A stretch of DNA of 64,000 nucleotides, taken from Metridium senile. Its lineage: Eukaryota > Cnidaria > Anthozoa > Actiniaria > Metridiidae. Below are positions 1 through 14,900 of this stretch, piece by piece. How positions within the stretch are numbered: the stretch's first letter is position 1; each line of letters begins with the position of its first letter. Location: the NCBI GenBank assembly GCA_949775045.1, contig OX459108.1:2245631-2309630 (forward strand). The letters run 5' to 3'. A program made the position numbers and the translations under genes. Below the pieces are notes generated by a model. It worked only from the letters and a program-made list of their open reading frames with translations. It was not told the origin of the DNA and made no database searches.

Positions 1-115
1 CTCGGAACGGCAGTAAAATTAAGTTAACAATTTTTACGGTGTACGTTACAAATATCATTCTATTACCCTTCTTATGTGGGTGAATTTTTATTATATGTGC
101 AAAACCGTTGGGTAC
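1..115. mobile_element. MITE fragment (family with 'TTTTTACGGTGT' end)
   Basis: The start matches the end of a short inverted-repeat element seen again at 6995-7372, 21472-21752 and around 53270-53400. The shared words are a TTTTTACGGTGT segment followed by a stretch related to TTACAAATTTCATTCTATTACC. Only one end lies in the window. No coding potential is visible. Confidence 0.5.
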
Positions 116-129
116 CAGTATGATAAAAA

Positions 130-375
130 ATTGTTTTTGCAGTAAGTAATTGTGGACACATTGATTTACTCAGTTATTTGAGTAACCACTACTCAGTTGT
201 TTTTGCAGTGAGTAATTGTGGATGCATCGATTCACTCAGTTATTTGAGTAACCACTACTCAGTCGTTTTTGCAGTGAGTAACTGTGGATGCATCGATTTA
301 CTCAGTTATTTGAGTAACCACTTCTCAGTCGTTTTTGCAGTTAGTAACTGTGGATGCATCGATTTACGCTGTTAT
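130..375. repeat. 66-bp tandem repeat, about 3.5 copies
   Basis: Unit length is 66 bp, a multiple of three, so an open frame runs through it giving a 22-residue repeat that starts SNHYSVVFAVSNCGCID. Each unit contains an ATCGATTTACTCAGTTATTTG-like segment and a TTTTTGCAGTGAGTAA segment. The frame has no support as a gene. It lies downstream of the TRPA1 stop codon (552) and beyond its probable 3' end. Confidence 0.75.
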
Positions 376-445
376 TTGTCATATGCTATGACAAAAAAAA
401 TACCGGAAAACAACAACAAAAAATACCGCCATCCTTTGCTTGCTT

Positions 446-521
446 AGCCTGCGTAGCAGTCCCTCCGTCAAGAGAATCTCTTCTCGCCCCAAGCCCCCTC
501 GGAGGGACTGCTACGCAGGCT
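446..521. mobile_element. Short foldback element in the TRPA1 3' UTR
   Basis: Two perfect 21-nt arms, 446-466 and 501-521, are reverse complements beginning AGCCTGCGTAGCAGTCCC. A second element with the same GCCTGCGTAGC end is at 47344-47606. The copy here lies about 30 bp past the TRPA1 stop codon, so it would form a hairpin in the 3' UTR of that mRNA. Confidence 0.65.
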
Positions 522-551
522 ATTGCTTGCTTCAGAGCGTGGATAGTGTGT

Positions 552-3002
552 TTATACGGTCGGTACGTTTGGAATAAGAAGCTCCTCTTCGTCGCCTGCG
601 TCATCTTCAAGACTTATCTCTAGTTTTCTAACTACAGCTTGTAGCATGGCCTGTAAGTATTCTTGCTGGGTCTGTATTTCTTTCAAACGTGTTTTCATCA
701 TCTTCATGTTTTTCTCGGCACTTTCATTGTGTTCTTCGACTCTTTGGATAAGCGGCTGAAAGTTGGGAAGAAGAGAGCATTAATAAGAAAAGAACAAAAA
801 AAATAAATAAAAATAAAACAACAAACAAACAAACGAACCCACAAACCAACAAACACAAATGAACAAACAAACAAACAAACAAACCAACCAACCAACCAAC
901 CAACAAACGAACAAACAAACAAAAAGACAACCAATTACAGACAAACGAACAAACAGACAAAAAAACAAAACAACCAGCCAACAAACGAACGAGTTGAAAC
1001 GAGTTGTTAAAAACGCGTTTAAATTTTGCTTTGCCCACCTACGTTCAACATCGTTCAACATCGTTCAACAACCATTCTACAGCCTTCAACAAATCCAACA
1101 AATGTTGAAGCAAATGTTGCAGCCGTTTGTCCGGGCCTTAAACAAGCAAGACTAACAAACATGCTTGGAACAAACCTTCTCGATTTCCAATGCCTCCTTC
1201 ATCTCTTGTGGCGATACTGGAGCAGAACTAAAATATCTCCATATTCCCCTGTGTCTATTTGGAAAGTAGCTCTCCTTTAAGACAAGAAGATTCTTTCGCA
1301 GTTTACGAGGGAACGCCTTCTCGACATCGAGAGCCAAATCAACCTAAACAAAACAACACAAGGTAAGCGACTTGGTAAAACAGTATGGTGGAGGAAGGAA
1401 GGAAAGAAGGAAGGAAGGAAGGAAGGAAGGAAGGAAGGAGGGAAGGAAGGAAGGAAAGAAGGAAGGAAGGAAGGAAGGAAGGAGGGAAGGAAGGAAGGAA
1501 AGAAGAAAGGAACGAAGGAACATACCAACATGCTCTGTCGTTTCAGCAGTGCTTGGTCCTGTACACCTTTGATATCATCGACAGCCAAACCAATCTATCA
1601 AATAGAAAAACATTCGTCGCATGCTCAATTCATTTGAAGTGCAGTTGACTCTCTCGTAAGCGACCACCCTTAGACCATAAGAAAGTGCCGGTCGCATACG
1701 AGGTGGTCGCTCAAAGAGAGTCAACTGTATACAGTCATTTGAAAAAACCGACCGGCCGACCGGCTTCGCGACTACACGACTAGACCTAAAAGGAGTATGG
1801 GTAGAAATCCCTGAAGCAGTTAGCTGTATATATTATCAACATCTTGAGCTCTCAGTGCTTAGTTTCTATTAGATTTACGCTGGCGATTGATTTGGATGAC
1901 ACAAATCCTCTGCATGAAAAAGTGAACGAGTAAAATATCCAGCCACATTACACATCAAACAGTCTCATAAGTTTACTGTTATATTTCTATAACCATCAGA
2001 AAAAGGTTTTTCGGGGGGGGGGGGGGTACTCCCTTTGTCCAAGTGGTAGGGGTGATCGGCGGAGATTTTGAAAATGACCCCTAAAAGGTACGCTCAGATA
2101 CAAAAAAAGCAGAGTAAAAACGACCCTTAGAACTGATTTTTGAGCCAAATCTCTAAATGGAACCTAAAAGGTACGCACTGGAAATATTTTAACCCTGTGG
2201 GCCTTGTAGTATGCTGAGACGTCAGACTGTTGTGCCGGGAGACAATACCCTGCTCTTTTCGAAGAGCACAACAGGATTTTTTATATAGGAGTTACAGTGA
2301 AAGCAGACGGGACCTCCGGCTTTACGTACTTATCCGAGAAGACGAGGCACTGAGAGAGTGAAGTGTCTTGCCCAAGAACACAACGTAATCGCCCGGGCCG
2401 GGAATCGAACCCAGACTATTAGGCCCGGAATTTGATCACCTGACTACTACGCCTCTCTTAATATTATATAATACACCTATTTCAAAAATGGTTGTCGCAA
2501 CCGAAGCTTGCACACACAAGCTTGCAAAGGATGTCGGTAATATGAACATAATTTGTTACATATTTCACTTTAAAAAAAAAAATTGTTTCATCATCTACCA
2601 CTGCAGCAAATTGATATCGTCATATAACACAAACACGTACAACCAAAATATGCTAGGAATAAATAGATAACAAGAGAAGAAATACCGACATCCTTTGCAG
2701 GCTTCAGAGTGTGGATTGCAGGCTTGGTTGCGGCAACCATTTTTGAAATAGGTGTATATGAAATACCTACCAGGAGATTCACGAGAATCAATGTCATGAC
2801 GATCAAGAATATGATAAACAGAGCCCAGACTAACGCTGGAACGTCATCGGTGAACAGATCGTCAAAATCAAATTCACCAATCATCATTACTCCTGTCTTG
2901 ACAATGGATCTACCAGCAGACTGGAAGGGCACCTGTAAAATAGAACGATAAGAATGATGGTAATTATGATGATGAGGATGATGAAGATGAAGATGATGAT
3001 GG

Positions 3003-3045
<43 letters not shown>

Positions 3046-4615
3046 GATGATGATGATAACGATGTTGATGGTGATGAAGATAACGACGATGTTGGTAATG
3101 ATGATGAAAAGCATGATGGTGATGGTAATGATAATGATGATGAAGATAACGACGATGATGGTAATCATTATGGTAATCATGATGATGATTGTGGTGATGA
3201 TGAGGCGAATGATGGTGATCATGATGGTAATGATAAAATGATGCTTATGAGAATGATCATGATGATGAAAATGATGATGATGACGATTAAAATGACTATA
3301 ATGATAATGACTATAATGATGATAATGATAATGGTGGTGATGATGACGATGGTAATTATGAGAATGATGGTAATGTTGATGAAATGATAACGATGATGGT
3401 AATGATAATAATGATACATGTATCAACGATGAAAATACTAATGATCATGATGATGATGTCAAAAAGATGTTGTCATACCTTATCGGGGAGTAACGTGTAG
3501 AAAGACAAAGCAAAAGCAACGATGAAGAGAACAAAGATCAGCGAAAACTTCACGAAGGTATACAAGATGTCAGTGAACATGACAATATAGATACCCAGCT
3601 TTGGGAACTTCCTGATGAACAATAGAAGACATATCCAAGCGGTGAATATAGACACTGCACCGATACTAGAGTGTGTGCTGGAACATCTGAAAAACAGGAA
3701 AAAAAACGTGACGTGAAATACACCCTTTCCGTGAGAAACTTTGACACCCGTGAAGTGAAAAGCCTACAAGCTAGTAGCGCAGGGGACTATGGGTAACATA
3801 TGTATACTTTATTAGAACGCAGGGATTTCATGGCCACATAGCTACACTTGTCAATATGTTATTGAGAAATGTCCGTTCTGACTTATCAAACAACAAGAAA
3901 GGCGTTAAGAATGCACATTTAGTTTCTGAACTGATCCATGATCCTTTGCGCCACTAGCTTGTGTGCTATTCACGGGTGACAAACTTTCTCAGATGTGTAT
4001 ATTGTGTATATGGTGTGAATATGATATTGATGAAAGGGACGATGATGGCGATGATGGTGGTGATGATGATAGCAATGATAGTGATGACCATAATGTTGAT
4101 GATGATGGTGATCATGATGATTAAGTTAATGATGATGATAATAACGATAATGATTGTGATGATGATGATGATGATGATGGTGATGATGATTATGATAATG
4201 ATGATGATGGTGATGATGATGATTATGTTAATGATGATGATAATGACGATAATGATGGTGATGATGGTGATGATGATTATGATGATGGTGATAATGACGG
4301 TAATGATGATGATGGTGATGATGATTATGTTAATGATGATGATAATGACGATAATGATGGTGATGATGGTAATGATGATTATGTTAATGATGATGATAAT
4401 GACGATAATGATGATGATGGTGATGATGATTATGTTAATGATGATGATAATGACGATAATGATGGTGATGATGGTAATGATGATTATGTTAATGATGATG
4501 ATAATGACGATAATGATGATGATGGTGATGATGATTATGTTAATGATGATGATAATGACGATAATGATGGTGATGATGATGATGATGATGATAATGATGA
4601 TAATGACGATAATGA

Positions 4616-4649
<34 letters not shown>

Positions 4650-4666
4650 AATGACGATAATGATTG

Positions 4667-4698
<32 letters not shown>

Positions 4699-4750
4699 GT
4701 GATGATGGTGATGATGATGATGATGATGATGATGATAATGACGATAATGA

Positions 4751-4781
<31 letters not shown>

Positions 4782-4798
4782 AATGACGATAATGATTG

Positions 4799-4830
<32 letters not shown>

Positions 4831-5831
4831 GTGATGATGGTGATGATGATGATGATGATGGTGATGATAATGACGATAATGATGGTGATAATAACAATAA
4901 TGATATTAATAATAATTGTGGCCGTGTCTATGACTGACTACCATCATGATCATATCATCATCATTATCGTCACCACCATCATCATGACCACCATTATCAT
5001 CATCATCATCATTATCATCATCATCATTTCTGCACACATTATCACTTATTAATCAAAGTACGTACTTCTCAAATCCAATGGATTCACTTTCCTTGAATTC
5101 CGCGGCGACATATATGATAGACGTGACATAGGTTCCCCATTCGAGAAGATTCTCCCAGCTGAAATACTCAAAGAACTGATAGAATACCTGGAACAACTAC
5201 GAAACACAAATAAAGTATTATTAGTGGGTAAGTAAGTTAGTATTAGTAAGTAAATAGGTAGGTAAGTAAGTAAGAAAGTAAGTAGGTAGGTAAGTATTAG
5301 GTACTAAGTAAGTATTAGTAAGTAAGTAAGTATATATTAGTAAGTAAGTAAGTAGGTAGGTAGGTAAGTAAGTAAGTAAGTAGGTAAGTAAGTAAGTAGG
5401 TAGGTAGGTAAGTAAGTAAGTAGGTAGGTAAGTAAGTATTAGTAAGTAAGCAGGTACTAGGTAAGTAAGTATTAATACTAAGTAAGTAGGTAAGTAAGTA
5501 AGTACGTAAGTGAGTATTAGTAAGTAAGTAGGTAAGTAAGTAGGTTAGTAGGTAAGTAAATAAGTAAGTAGGTAAGTAAGTAAGTAAGTAAGAAAGTAAG
5601 TAGGTAAGTAAGTAGGTAGGTAAGTTAGTATTAGTAAATAAGTAAGTAAGTAAGTAAGTAGGTAAGTAAGTAGGTAAGTAAGTAAGTAAGTAGGTAAGTG
5701 AGTATTAGTAAATAAGTAGGTAAGTAAGGAGGTAAGTAAGGAGGTAAGTAAGTAAGTAGGTAAGTAAGTAGGTAAGTAAGTAAGTAGGTAAGTATTAGTA
5801 AGTAAGTAGGTAAGTATTAGTAAGTAAGTAG

Positions 5832-5906
<75 letters not shown>

Positions 5907-6213
5907 GGTAAGTGAGTATTAGTAAGTAAGTAGGTAAGTAAGTAAGTAAGTAGGTAAGTAAGTAGGTAGGTAGGTAAGTAAGTAAGTAAGTAGGTAAGTA
6001 AGTAAGTAGGTAGGTAAGTATTAGTAAGTAGTAGGTAAGTAAGTAAGTAGGTAGGTAGGTAAGTAAGTATTAGTAAGTAGGTAAGTAAGTAAGTAGGTAG
6101 GTAAGTAGTAGTAAGTAGTAGGTAAGTAAGTAAGTAGGTAGGTAGGTAAGTAAGTATGAGTAAGTAGGTAAGTAAGTAAGTAGGTAGGTAGGTAAGTATT
6201 AGTAAGTAAGTAG

Positions 6214-6248
<35 letters not shown>

Positions 6249-9200
6249 GGTAAGTGAGTATTAGTAAGTAAGTAGGTAAGTAAGTAAGTAAGTAGGTAAG
6301 TAAGTAAATAGGTAGGTAAGTATTAGTAAGTAAGTAGGTAAGTAAGTAAGTAGGTAGGTAGGTAAGTATTAGTAAGTAAGTAGGTAAGTAAGTAAGTAGG
6401 TAGGTAAGTATTAGTAAGTAAGTAGGTAAGTAAGTAAGTAAGTAAGTAAGTAAATAAGTAAGTAGGTAAGTGAGTATTAGTAAGTAAGTAGGTAAGTAAG
6501 TAAGTAGGTAAGTAAGTAAGTAGGTAAGTAAGTAGGTAGGTAAGTAAGTATTAGTAAGTAAGTAGGTAAGTAAGTATTAGTAAGTAAGTAGGTAAGTAAG
6601 TATTAGTAAGTAAGTTGGAAGGTAAGTAAGAAGGTTGCGGTTTTCGACTTTCTGCGAACTCAGACATTCCAACGGTTAGTTGTGAAATATATTTTTAGCT
6701 GCCATTAATCAAAGACATAAAATTAAGGTGCCGCGTAATTCGCAGCAGCCAAAAATGTATTTCACAACTAGCCGTTGGAATGTCGGAGTTCGCAGCAAGA
6801 CGAATACAGCATGCAGTAAACAAAAGAACGAAAGCTAACAAAGAATACAATAGGTAATAAACATCTTTTTTGAGGATACCAACATCACAAGAAGGGTCCT
6901 CGAAAGTAAGAACAATTCATAAGCTAAGAAGTATAAAAAATCTAAATATATATAAATATAACTAATTATATATATGTAACTATATAGCTTATAATATGTA
7001 AATGGAAACTGGTGAGTAAACTAGTATGGGCTGCGTCGGTGTTTGATATAAACGATAGGTAATAGAATGAAATTTGTAACACCGTAAAAAATGGAAACTA
7101 GCGAGTAAACTAGTATAGGCTGCGTCGGTGTTTGATATAAACGATAGGTAATAGAATGAAATTTGTAACACCTTAAACAATGTTCACTTAACTTTACTGA
7201 CGTTTCGAGCTTTAGCCCTTCGTCGGAGTAAAAGAAAAAGGCTCTGACGAAGGGCTAAAGCTTGAAACGTCACAAAAGTTTAGTCAACATTTTTTACGGT
7301 TGTGAAATACAAATTGTTATACAAAGTGTTATACAAATTTCATTATATTACCTATCTTATATATAATATGTAATCATGCTCGTTTCTCGCTTCCACAACA
7401 TATACCCCTGGGAACGTAGTCTGTTGGAGCTTGTTCCGGAAGTCAAATTTCAAACTTATTTAACGACTTTCTTTGAATGGTTATCTTGATTTTCATTGGT
7501 CGACCTAATAAGGTCGACCAATCAGGAAAGAGCTAAATTTTGACTTCCGGAACAAGCTCCAACAGACTACGTTCCCAGGGGTATATGTTGTGGAAGCGAG
7601 AAACGAGCGACAGAAGAATACCCCTGGGTTCCCGATGATGATATGTAATAGGTTTCCGACCGTACCTCCATAATAATATGCCAGGACGCCAAGACCAGGA
7701 CAATTATTGAGCCGACATCGATGAAGAACTTCTGTTCGGGATTCTCATGCTTACTTTTTATGCACTTGTCTGTTCCGTTGAGCTTCTGTGCTCGTAACTG
7801 TGTTGTGGCTTAAGAAAAACAACAATGAATACAACATGAGACATTTCAGTGTTTATGAGAAATCAGGACTGGGATGCTATTATAAGTATTATTATATATT
7901 TTACTAACTACATTGAATCTGATTGGCCGAGAGCACACGGCTAAATCTGAGTAGCATGTGAACTTGACAGTGTGATATCTGCAGCAGATATCTACATTTA
8001 TCACTGTCAAGTTCCCAGGCTCTCTCGGTCATGGGTTGCTGTTTTCAATGAAGATGGCGGCTGCTCCTTTTGCCTCGGTCAGTAAAGAAGAGCTTATATT
8101 GTTGTTTACTAGTCTACAAAATGTAAAATAAAACAATTGGGTTCAGTTTTCGCATGATATCGTAAATTATCAAGACCTCGAGTCTGTGTTATCTTCTTCA
8201 GCCTCCAGCTTCGGCAGATAACACAGACCTCGGTCTTGATAATTTACGATATCATGCTCAACCTCACCTCTCCATCTATATAAAAACAATCAATCTAAAC
8301 GAGAATAACGATATTCCAGTTAGCTTGTATATAGCACACAGCACGCGCGCGCGTTTTCTATTTCCTTAGACCCCGGCTACACGGATCCCCGCATACTTTT
8401 TGATGCGAATCGGCCTATCGTCCACACGAATCCAGTAAATCCGGTCACCGAAACCGCATACTTTTACTTGAATCCTCCGGATACGCGGATTCGTGTGGAC
8501 GCAAATATTTCTATGCGGTTTCAACCGGATCGGATTCGTATAAAAGAGGCCTTAGTAACAACATTACCGTTAGGTTCTAATACACACCTATTGAATAACC
8601 CGTCAGGAAGAACAGAAACACGAAGAAGATGAAGAGTTTTAAGTAATAGACGAATCGTCCGAATTTGGACCATTTCTTTGCCAGTAAGAACGAGACTAAA
8701 GGATGGCTGGCTAGATTCTCGCGTTTTTTTTTTATCTAGGACAAAAATTCACAGATCATTGACAAATGGTGAATTAAGACAAGCAGCGGAGAGATGGTGA
8801 AATACTGATGATAATGGGTAGGATACTGATGATGATGATCATGATAATAATGATAGTGATGATAATGGTTGATGATAGTTATATGTTTGATGATGATGAT
8901 GATGATTACTATGATGATTATGATGGAGACCATAATTATGGCGACAATGATGAAGAATGATGAAAAAGACTAGAAAGATGGCAGGGTGATTGTAAAAATG
9001 ATGATGATGACAATGATGATGATGATGATGACGGTGGCAACGACAATAATATGATGACGATACTATACGATATGATGGTAATAATCGGGATGCTGATGAT
9101 GATGATAATAGTAATAATGAGTATGCTCGATGATGATGATGATAATGATGATGATAATAATGATGCTGATGATGATATGAATAATAATGATAATGGTAAT

Positions 9201-11896
9201 GATGATAATGATGGTCATAATAAGGATGATGACGGTGATAATAATAATGATGCTGATAATGATGACAATGATGATACTAATAATGACGATGATGATACTA
9301 ATAATGACAATGATGATAATAATGATGATAATAATGATGATGATAATGATAATGATGATGATGATAATATCACTAAATACTCACCATGACCATCAAAGGA
9401 TGGCTATTTTTCTTCTCCAGTTGTTTCGTAGCCATCTCTATCGACTGCTGGTCGTCAATAATAGCATAACCGAACTCAGACTTATCAAGCTGGAAGCTAT
9501 GGACACTGCCAGCCTCGGACGACGTGATGCTCCCCCCTGACATGGATGAGAACCAATCAGCGTAGATGTCCTCGAGGAACTCGTAGTTCATAGTTATCTC
9601 GTAGTCATGGTGATAGACAGGGAGTCCATTGTCGGTGACACACTGGTTCATGACGGTCTCGGCGACATCTAAACAGGTTTGGAACAGGAATAAAACAGGT
9701 TTAAATCATGTTTGTGTTGGCTAATGTTTTTATAATGAAGTGTACAACCACAGGGAACCCGGCTTTTGGTTGCTTTGTTTAAAAAAATCGTCTTTGCATT
9801 ATACGCATAGCTTTTTCAAGATTCCTGTGGTGCCTAGGAGATTAGCGCTACATATCGTGACCTTTGTTAAAGAGTTTACGTAATCTATGAAATCCAACTA
9901 CTATAAGTGGGACAGTCGTTGGCATATCATGTAATCAGATCCGCGCGGTGGTAACGAATTTAGTAACGCACTCTCTTAAAACACTCTATACGAGTGCATT
10001 ACCAACGGATCTGATTACTGTCCCGCTCACAGAGGTCGAATTTCATAGATTACGTAAACGGTTTACAAAGGTCTCCTAGGCACCACAGGAATCCCGAAAA
10101 AGCTACGCGTATATGCAAAAGCGATTTTTTTTAAGCAAAGCAACCAAAAAGCCGGGTTCCCTGTGGTATAACCAGAACTATGAAGTTATTGGTTTGATAT
10201 TTCGGATAGCCTCCGAAAGTATTTCGCGCAGTGCATGCTGGTAAGTGACAATGGCTCTTTAATAGTATGTATTAGTTTGAGTCAGTCAAGTAAACCAACC
10301 TGGCAGCTTCAGGATAAGTTTTCTCATAGGCGTCATGACCTTTCCTTGCTCCAATGTCTTGTTTCTCATAGCATCCACCCAATTCTTGTCTTTCACAATG
10401 GCAGAGGCTACCTCCCTACACAAAACAAGACCAGCATTCATATCTATAATCTTTGGTGTTGGCACGAATGTGATAAAACTATTTTAGAACTATTGGCCTT
10501 CACAGTTCCCTGCGCCATCTTGAAAGATAGCCGGGCCTTTGCATTGAAGCGAGACGAACGTTAAGCTTGCAATGATAGAGACACGTGAATAATTGTCCCG
10601 CAAGGTGTTAAAAGGTCTCTATCATTGCAAGCTCAACGTTCGTCTCGCTTTGATGCAAAGGCCCGGCTACCTTTTAAGATGTCGCAGGGAACTATGCAGG
10701 GGACCATTTTGTTACTCCCCCTCCTCTCCCCCTGGCAATGTTGAGGAGGGAGTCATTAATTGTTTGGTGGTTATGTGGTTGACCTATCAATGCGCTATCA
10801 TTTCACACCAACATTGATGTGGGGGGAGGGGGGGGGGGGGGGGTTATTACTTAAAATAAATGAAGTAGTCACTATGAGATAAAATACTATTTTATCCCAC
10901 ATCAAATAAAATAAAAGAGAACCAACAATGTCTCATGGGAAGAGGCAGTTGAATACCAACGAATATACAACGGCTTTCAATGTAGCCTCTGCGGGGTAGC
11001 CTGAGTGAAAATACAAATATATATAATTGTATAATAATATATTATATATAATTGTTACATACTTATTTCCCCTGTCTACGGCCATGTCCAGGCAGTTTCG
11101 TCCTGTATGGTCTGTTAGAGATATAGAAGCATTCCTGGATAACAGTAACTGGACCATATCAACATGACCTTCCCTGGATGCTAGATGGAGGGGGGTGGTC
11201 TGGGGAGAAAATTGTGTGATAGACAGATAGATTCCTTTATTTAAACAGGGTAGCTCTTTCAGTATTTACAAAATGTAATTTTATAAGTGTTATCAATAGA
11301 GGCCCTAAAATAATATGTAATAAACATATTATTCATATAGCAACCATCTATTTATAACCATTGCAAGCATTATCGTCGTTATCACAAGCATCATGCATTA
11401 TCTTCATCACCATTATTATTATTCTCATCATCATCATCACCTCAACCACCATCATCATTGTCATCGTCGTTTTTATCATTCGAGGTCCAAACCTTCGACA
11501 CTTGTAACATTCTACTTATCTCATATCTACGATATTATCACGATTGGTCACGTCATGGCGTGACAGGTCACGCGGTCACGCAATACCTACCCTAGTTTTA
11601 TCACTATTATCATCACCATTATTATCATCACCATCACCAAGGAGCTAGGATGGCACAGTTGGTTAGTGCGCGGCATTCTGTGCAAGAGGTCCCGAGTTCG
11701 ATTCCCAGTGACCTCACATCGTTGTTTCGACTTCTCTCCTTTCCGTGTAGCTTTAAGTAGCTTTAAATACTCGTAAAACGGAGCACTGATTGAGAGAGGG
11801 GAGTAAAATGAGCACCGTCGGCTTCAAGTTTATCATTATATGACTGTCACGAGTTATACCGACGTTAAATAAGGTTACTTTACTTTACTTTTTTTT

Positions 11897-11939
<43 letters not shown>

Positions 11940-14900
11940 CCATTATTATCATTATCACCACTACGTTTTTACCACCACCACCACCACCACCACCACCACC
12001 ACCACCACCACCATCATCATTATCACCATTATTATCATTATCACCACTACCGTCATTATCACCACCACCACCACCACCATTACCACCACCACCACCACCA
12101 ACATTATTATTATAATCATCACTTTATCATCATCACATTATCACCATCATCATTACATCCCATATCATGTGTACATGTAACGATTGGTCACGTTATTGCG
12201 TGACAGGTCACGCGGTCACGCAATACCTACCCTAGTTTTATCAGTGGGATCTACAGGTGAGTCATAATCCAACAGAATTGCTGCTGTCTTCACGTGACCA
12301 CTCAATGCAGCGCAATCAAGAGGTGTCCACAAATTGACGTTCCTGAAAAGAAGAGAAATACAAATTATGAATAGATGATTTGAATTGGCCTTTTCTATAT
12401 CGAGCAAGGGACTGGGTACGAGTGCGAAAAACTAATTTAATTATGGTTCCAGTAAAGATAACCCCGTCTCATGGGAGAATAACCAAATATAAGCTTATTG
12501 ACCAAGTTTCAGAACGTTTGGCTAAATAAAAAAAAAATTACGGGCATCCAAACTCTGCCAAAATTACAGAGAAATGTATGGTGTCCTTCCAAAACGTCCT
12601 TCCAAATCATACATTCTTTGTAATTTCGAAAAAAAAAACAACATAATTTCGTTGCAATTTGCACAAACTTGTTCAAACTTTCCATTGTTGCTAATTTGTA
12701 TTTGTTCTTTCGTGTGAAGGGGTTTATTTTTGAATTAAATTAATTTAATTTTGAGTAACTTGGTTCCAGTCCCTTGCTCGATATGAAAAGGCTAATAATG
12801 ACGTCATTTTACTACCAGTACCAGAATGCTTTGCGAGTTTTCATTGTTATCTAGATTTTTTATAAGAACCTGCAATTTAAGAACCTGTTAGCCTAAAAAT
12901 ATCAATTTAGACATAAGAACTATTTAGCCTAAAATTGGAAACAGGTTCTTATTTTAGAAAATGAACCTCAAAAAATCTTCAGGCAAAAAGAAAAAACATG
13001 ACTCAAAAGTAGTGAACTTGAAGTCACATACTGTCTAAAGGCCAGACCAGTTTTGGCATTAAATTAATATACATGCCACCCTTCTACCAGCCACGGGTGT
13101 ATAAAATATTTCTCATTAAATACGAACCCATTTAAGAACCTAAATAACCTAAAATTCCGCTAAACACCATGTTACGCTGCTGAAGCGTGTCTCAAGAGTC
13201 AAGTACTACACCAGAATAATAAGTAACTCAACTGTTTTATTGGGTTCTTGAATTCTAATTTATCATAGTCTTTCACTCCATAGAGAGGGTTATATAACTC
13301 TGGTTATATAACTCGGTTACATCACTTTGTGTAAGCACCACTGATTGTGCCTTATTGTACGCTATTGTAACTATTGTAATCAATCACAACACACCATTTA
13401 CGTAAGAACCCGTTTAGGCTAAATTTGAAAAAATGGGTTCTTATAAACGTGTAAGTACTGTAGCCGGTTTTTCTCCCCCTTTTTCCAAAAATAAACATGT
13501 GAGCAGAATTGTGTGCTAAAATATGTAACGTAGATGTAGTGAGTGTGAGTCTCCCGGCCCAATAGACCGATTCACATTGATGGTCACGTGACTTGAATTG
13601 GGTAAACAAACAAAAACAAAATGGCGGACGATACTAAAACATCTGCAAGAACTTGTCCATTTAGCGTCTTGAAATGGACGAAATGTCTTTATAACATACC
13701 CAAAATAGATTCAAACACAATAATTAACTTTCTAAAGAAGACAGGCAAGAAAGATATAGGCCCAAAGGGATACAAATTGTTTGCTGAAAACTACATTCAC
13801 GATGTGTATACTTCGTCGCTGCATGACTGTCAATTGGTGAAAAGCAGGTCTTTTAGGACGCAAAGGAAAGGTGAAAACCCACATTCATTGCAAACAGAAA
13901 TTGATAAAAGTGGAAATTGTCAAAAATCGAACTGTTCTTGTAAGGCAGGGTAAGTAGTGCTCGAAATGGTTGATTTTAAATATCTATAATGATTGAAAGT
14001 GTACTATGTCGCCGATTTTTACTTCATAAGTAAATCATGCAAAAACGTGTTTTATTTTTCTTTTAGATCCGGTGGTCACTGCAATCATGTAGTTGGTCTT
14101 TTATATTTGCTTTGCCATTGGTCACTATTAGGAATTAAAGAAATACCAGCCGACAAAACATGTACAAGTTTGCCACAACAGTGGCACAAACCACGGCCAA
14201 CTGACAAAATCGAGCCAGAACCAGTAATGAAGTCAACGTTTGCGAAATCATGTAAAGATAAGGAAAACAAAAGAAAACGAGATCCAATAGCCTGTAAGCT
14301 ATACAATGCAGATGCTAAGAGAATGAAGAGCATAAATGGGAGAGAGAGAGACATTCTTGCAATGAGCTATACTTTATCACAAGAAAAAAGAAAACCTCCC
14401 TTTTCATATCTCCTTGGTGACCAGCAGTGTTCACAGATTATAAATACTGTACTGGGAAATGTACCACTTGGTTCTTATTTAGGATATCAGCTTTTTGACG
14501 AAAGAAAACAAAAAGTAAATTTTTCTCTTGACCGACCAGTAACTGAAATATTGACTTTTGATAACCAACCAGACTTAATTTTAGCATTTCCTAAAATCCC
14601 ATTTCCTGTTAATGCAGATAACAATGAGTATGAGAGATTGATATCTGAAAGGCCTGCAGAGGAACATAGTTTTCTACAAAAGATCAGAGTAACTACTACA
14701 GAGGCCTATCAAATCCAAAATCTTACTGTACAACAAAGTCTATGTGCAGACTGGTATAAATACAGAGAGCCAAGGATTACTGCTTCAAACTTTGGCAGAG
14801 TGTTGACAAGAAAAATGAAACCCACTGAAGCATTCATGAAAAGCTTATTCCAGCAAAATGATTTATCAAAAGTGGAAGCTATAAAACATGGCAAACAGCA

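Noticed and set aside
178..447. 89-codon frame with 22-residue repeats
   Set aside because: The frame exists because the tandem unit is 66 bp, and there is no supporting start context or homology.
3961..5052. 363-codon open frame, mostly Met/Ile
   Set aside because: It is a translation of the (GAT)n array inside a TRPA1 intron, with no domain and no independent gene structure.
9187..9651. Plus-strand frame opposite TRPA1 exon 12
   Set aside because: It is the antisense shadow of exon 12 joined to a microsatellite translation.
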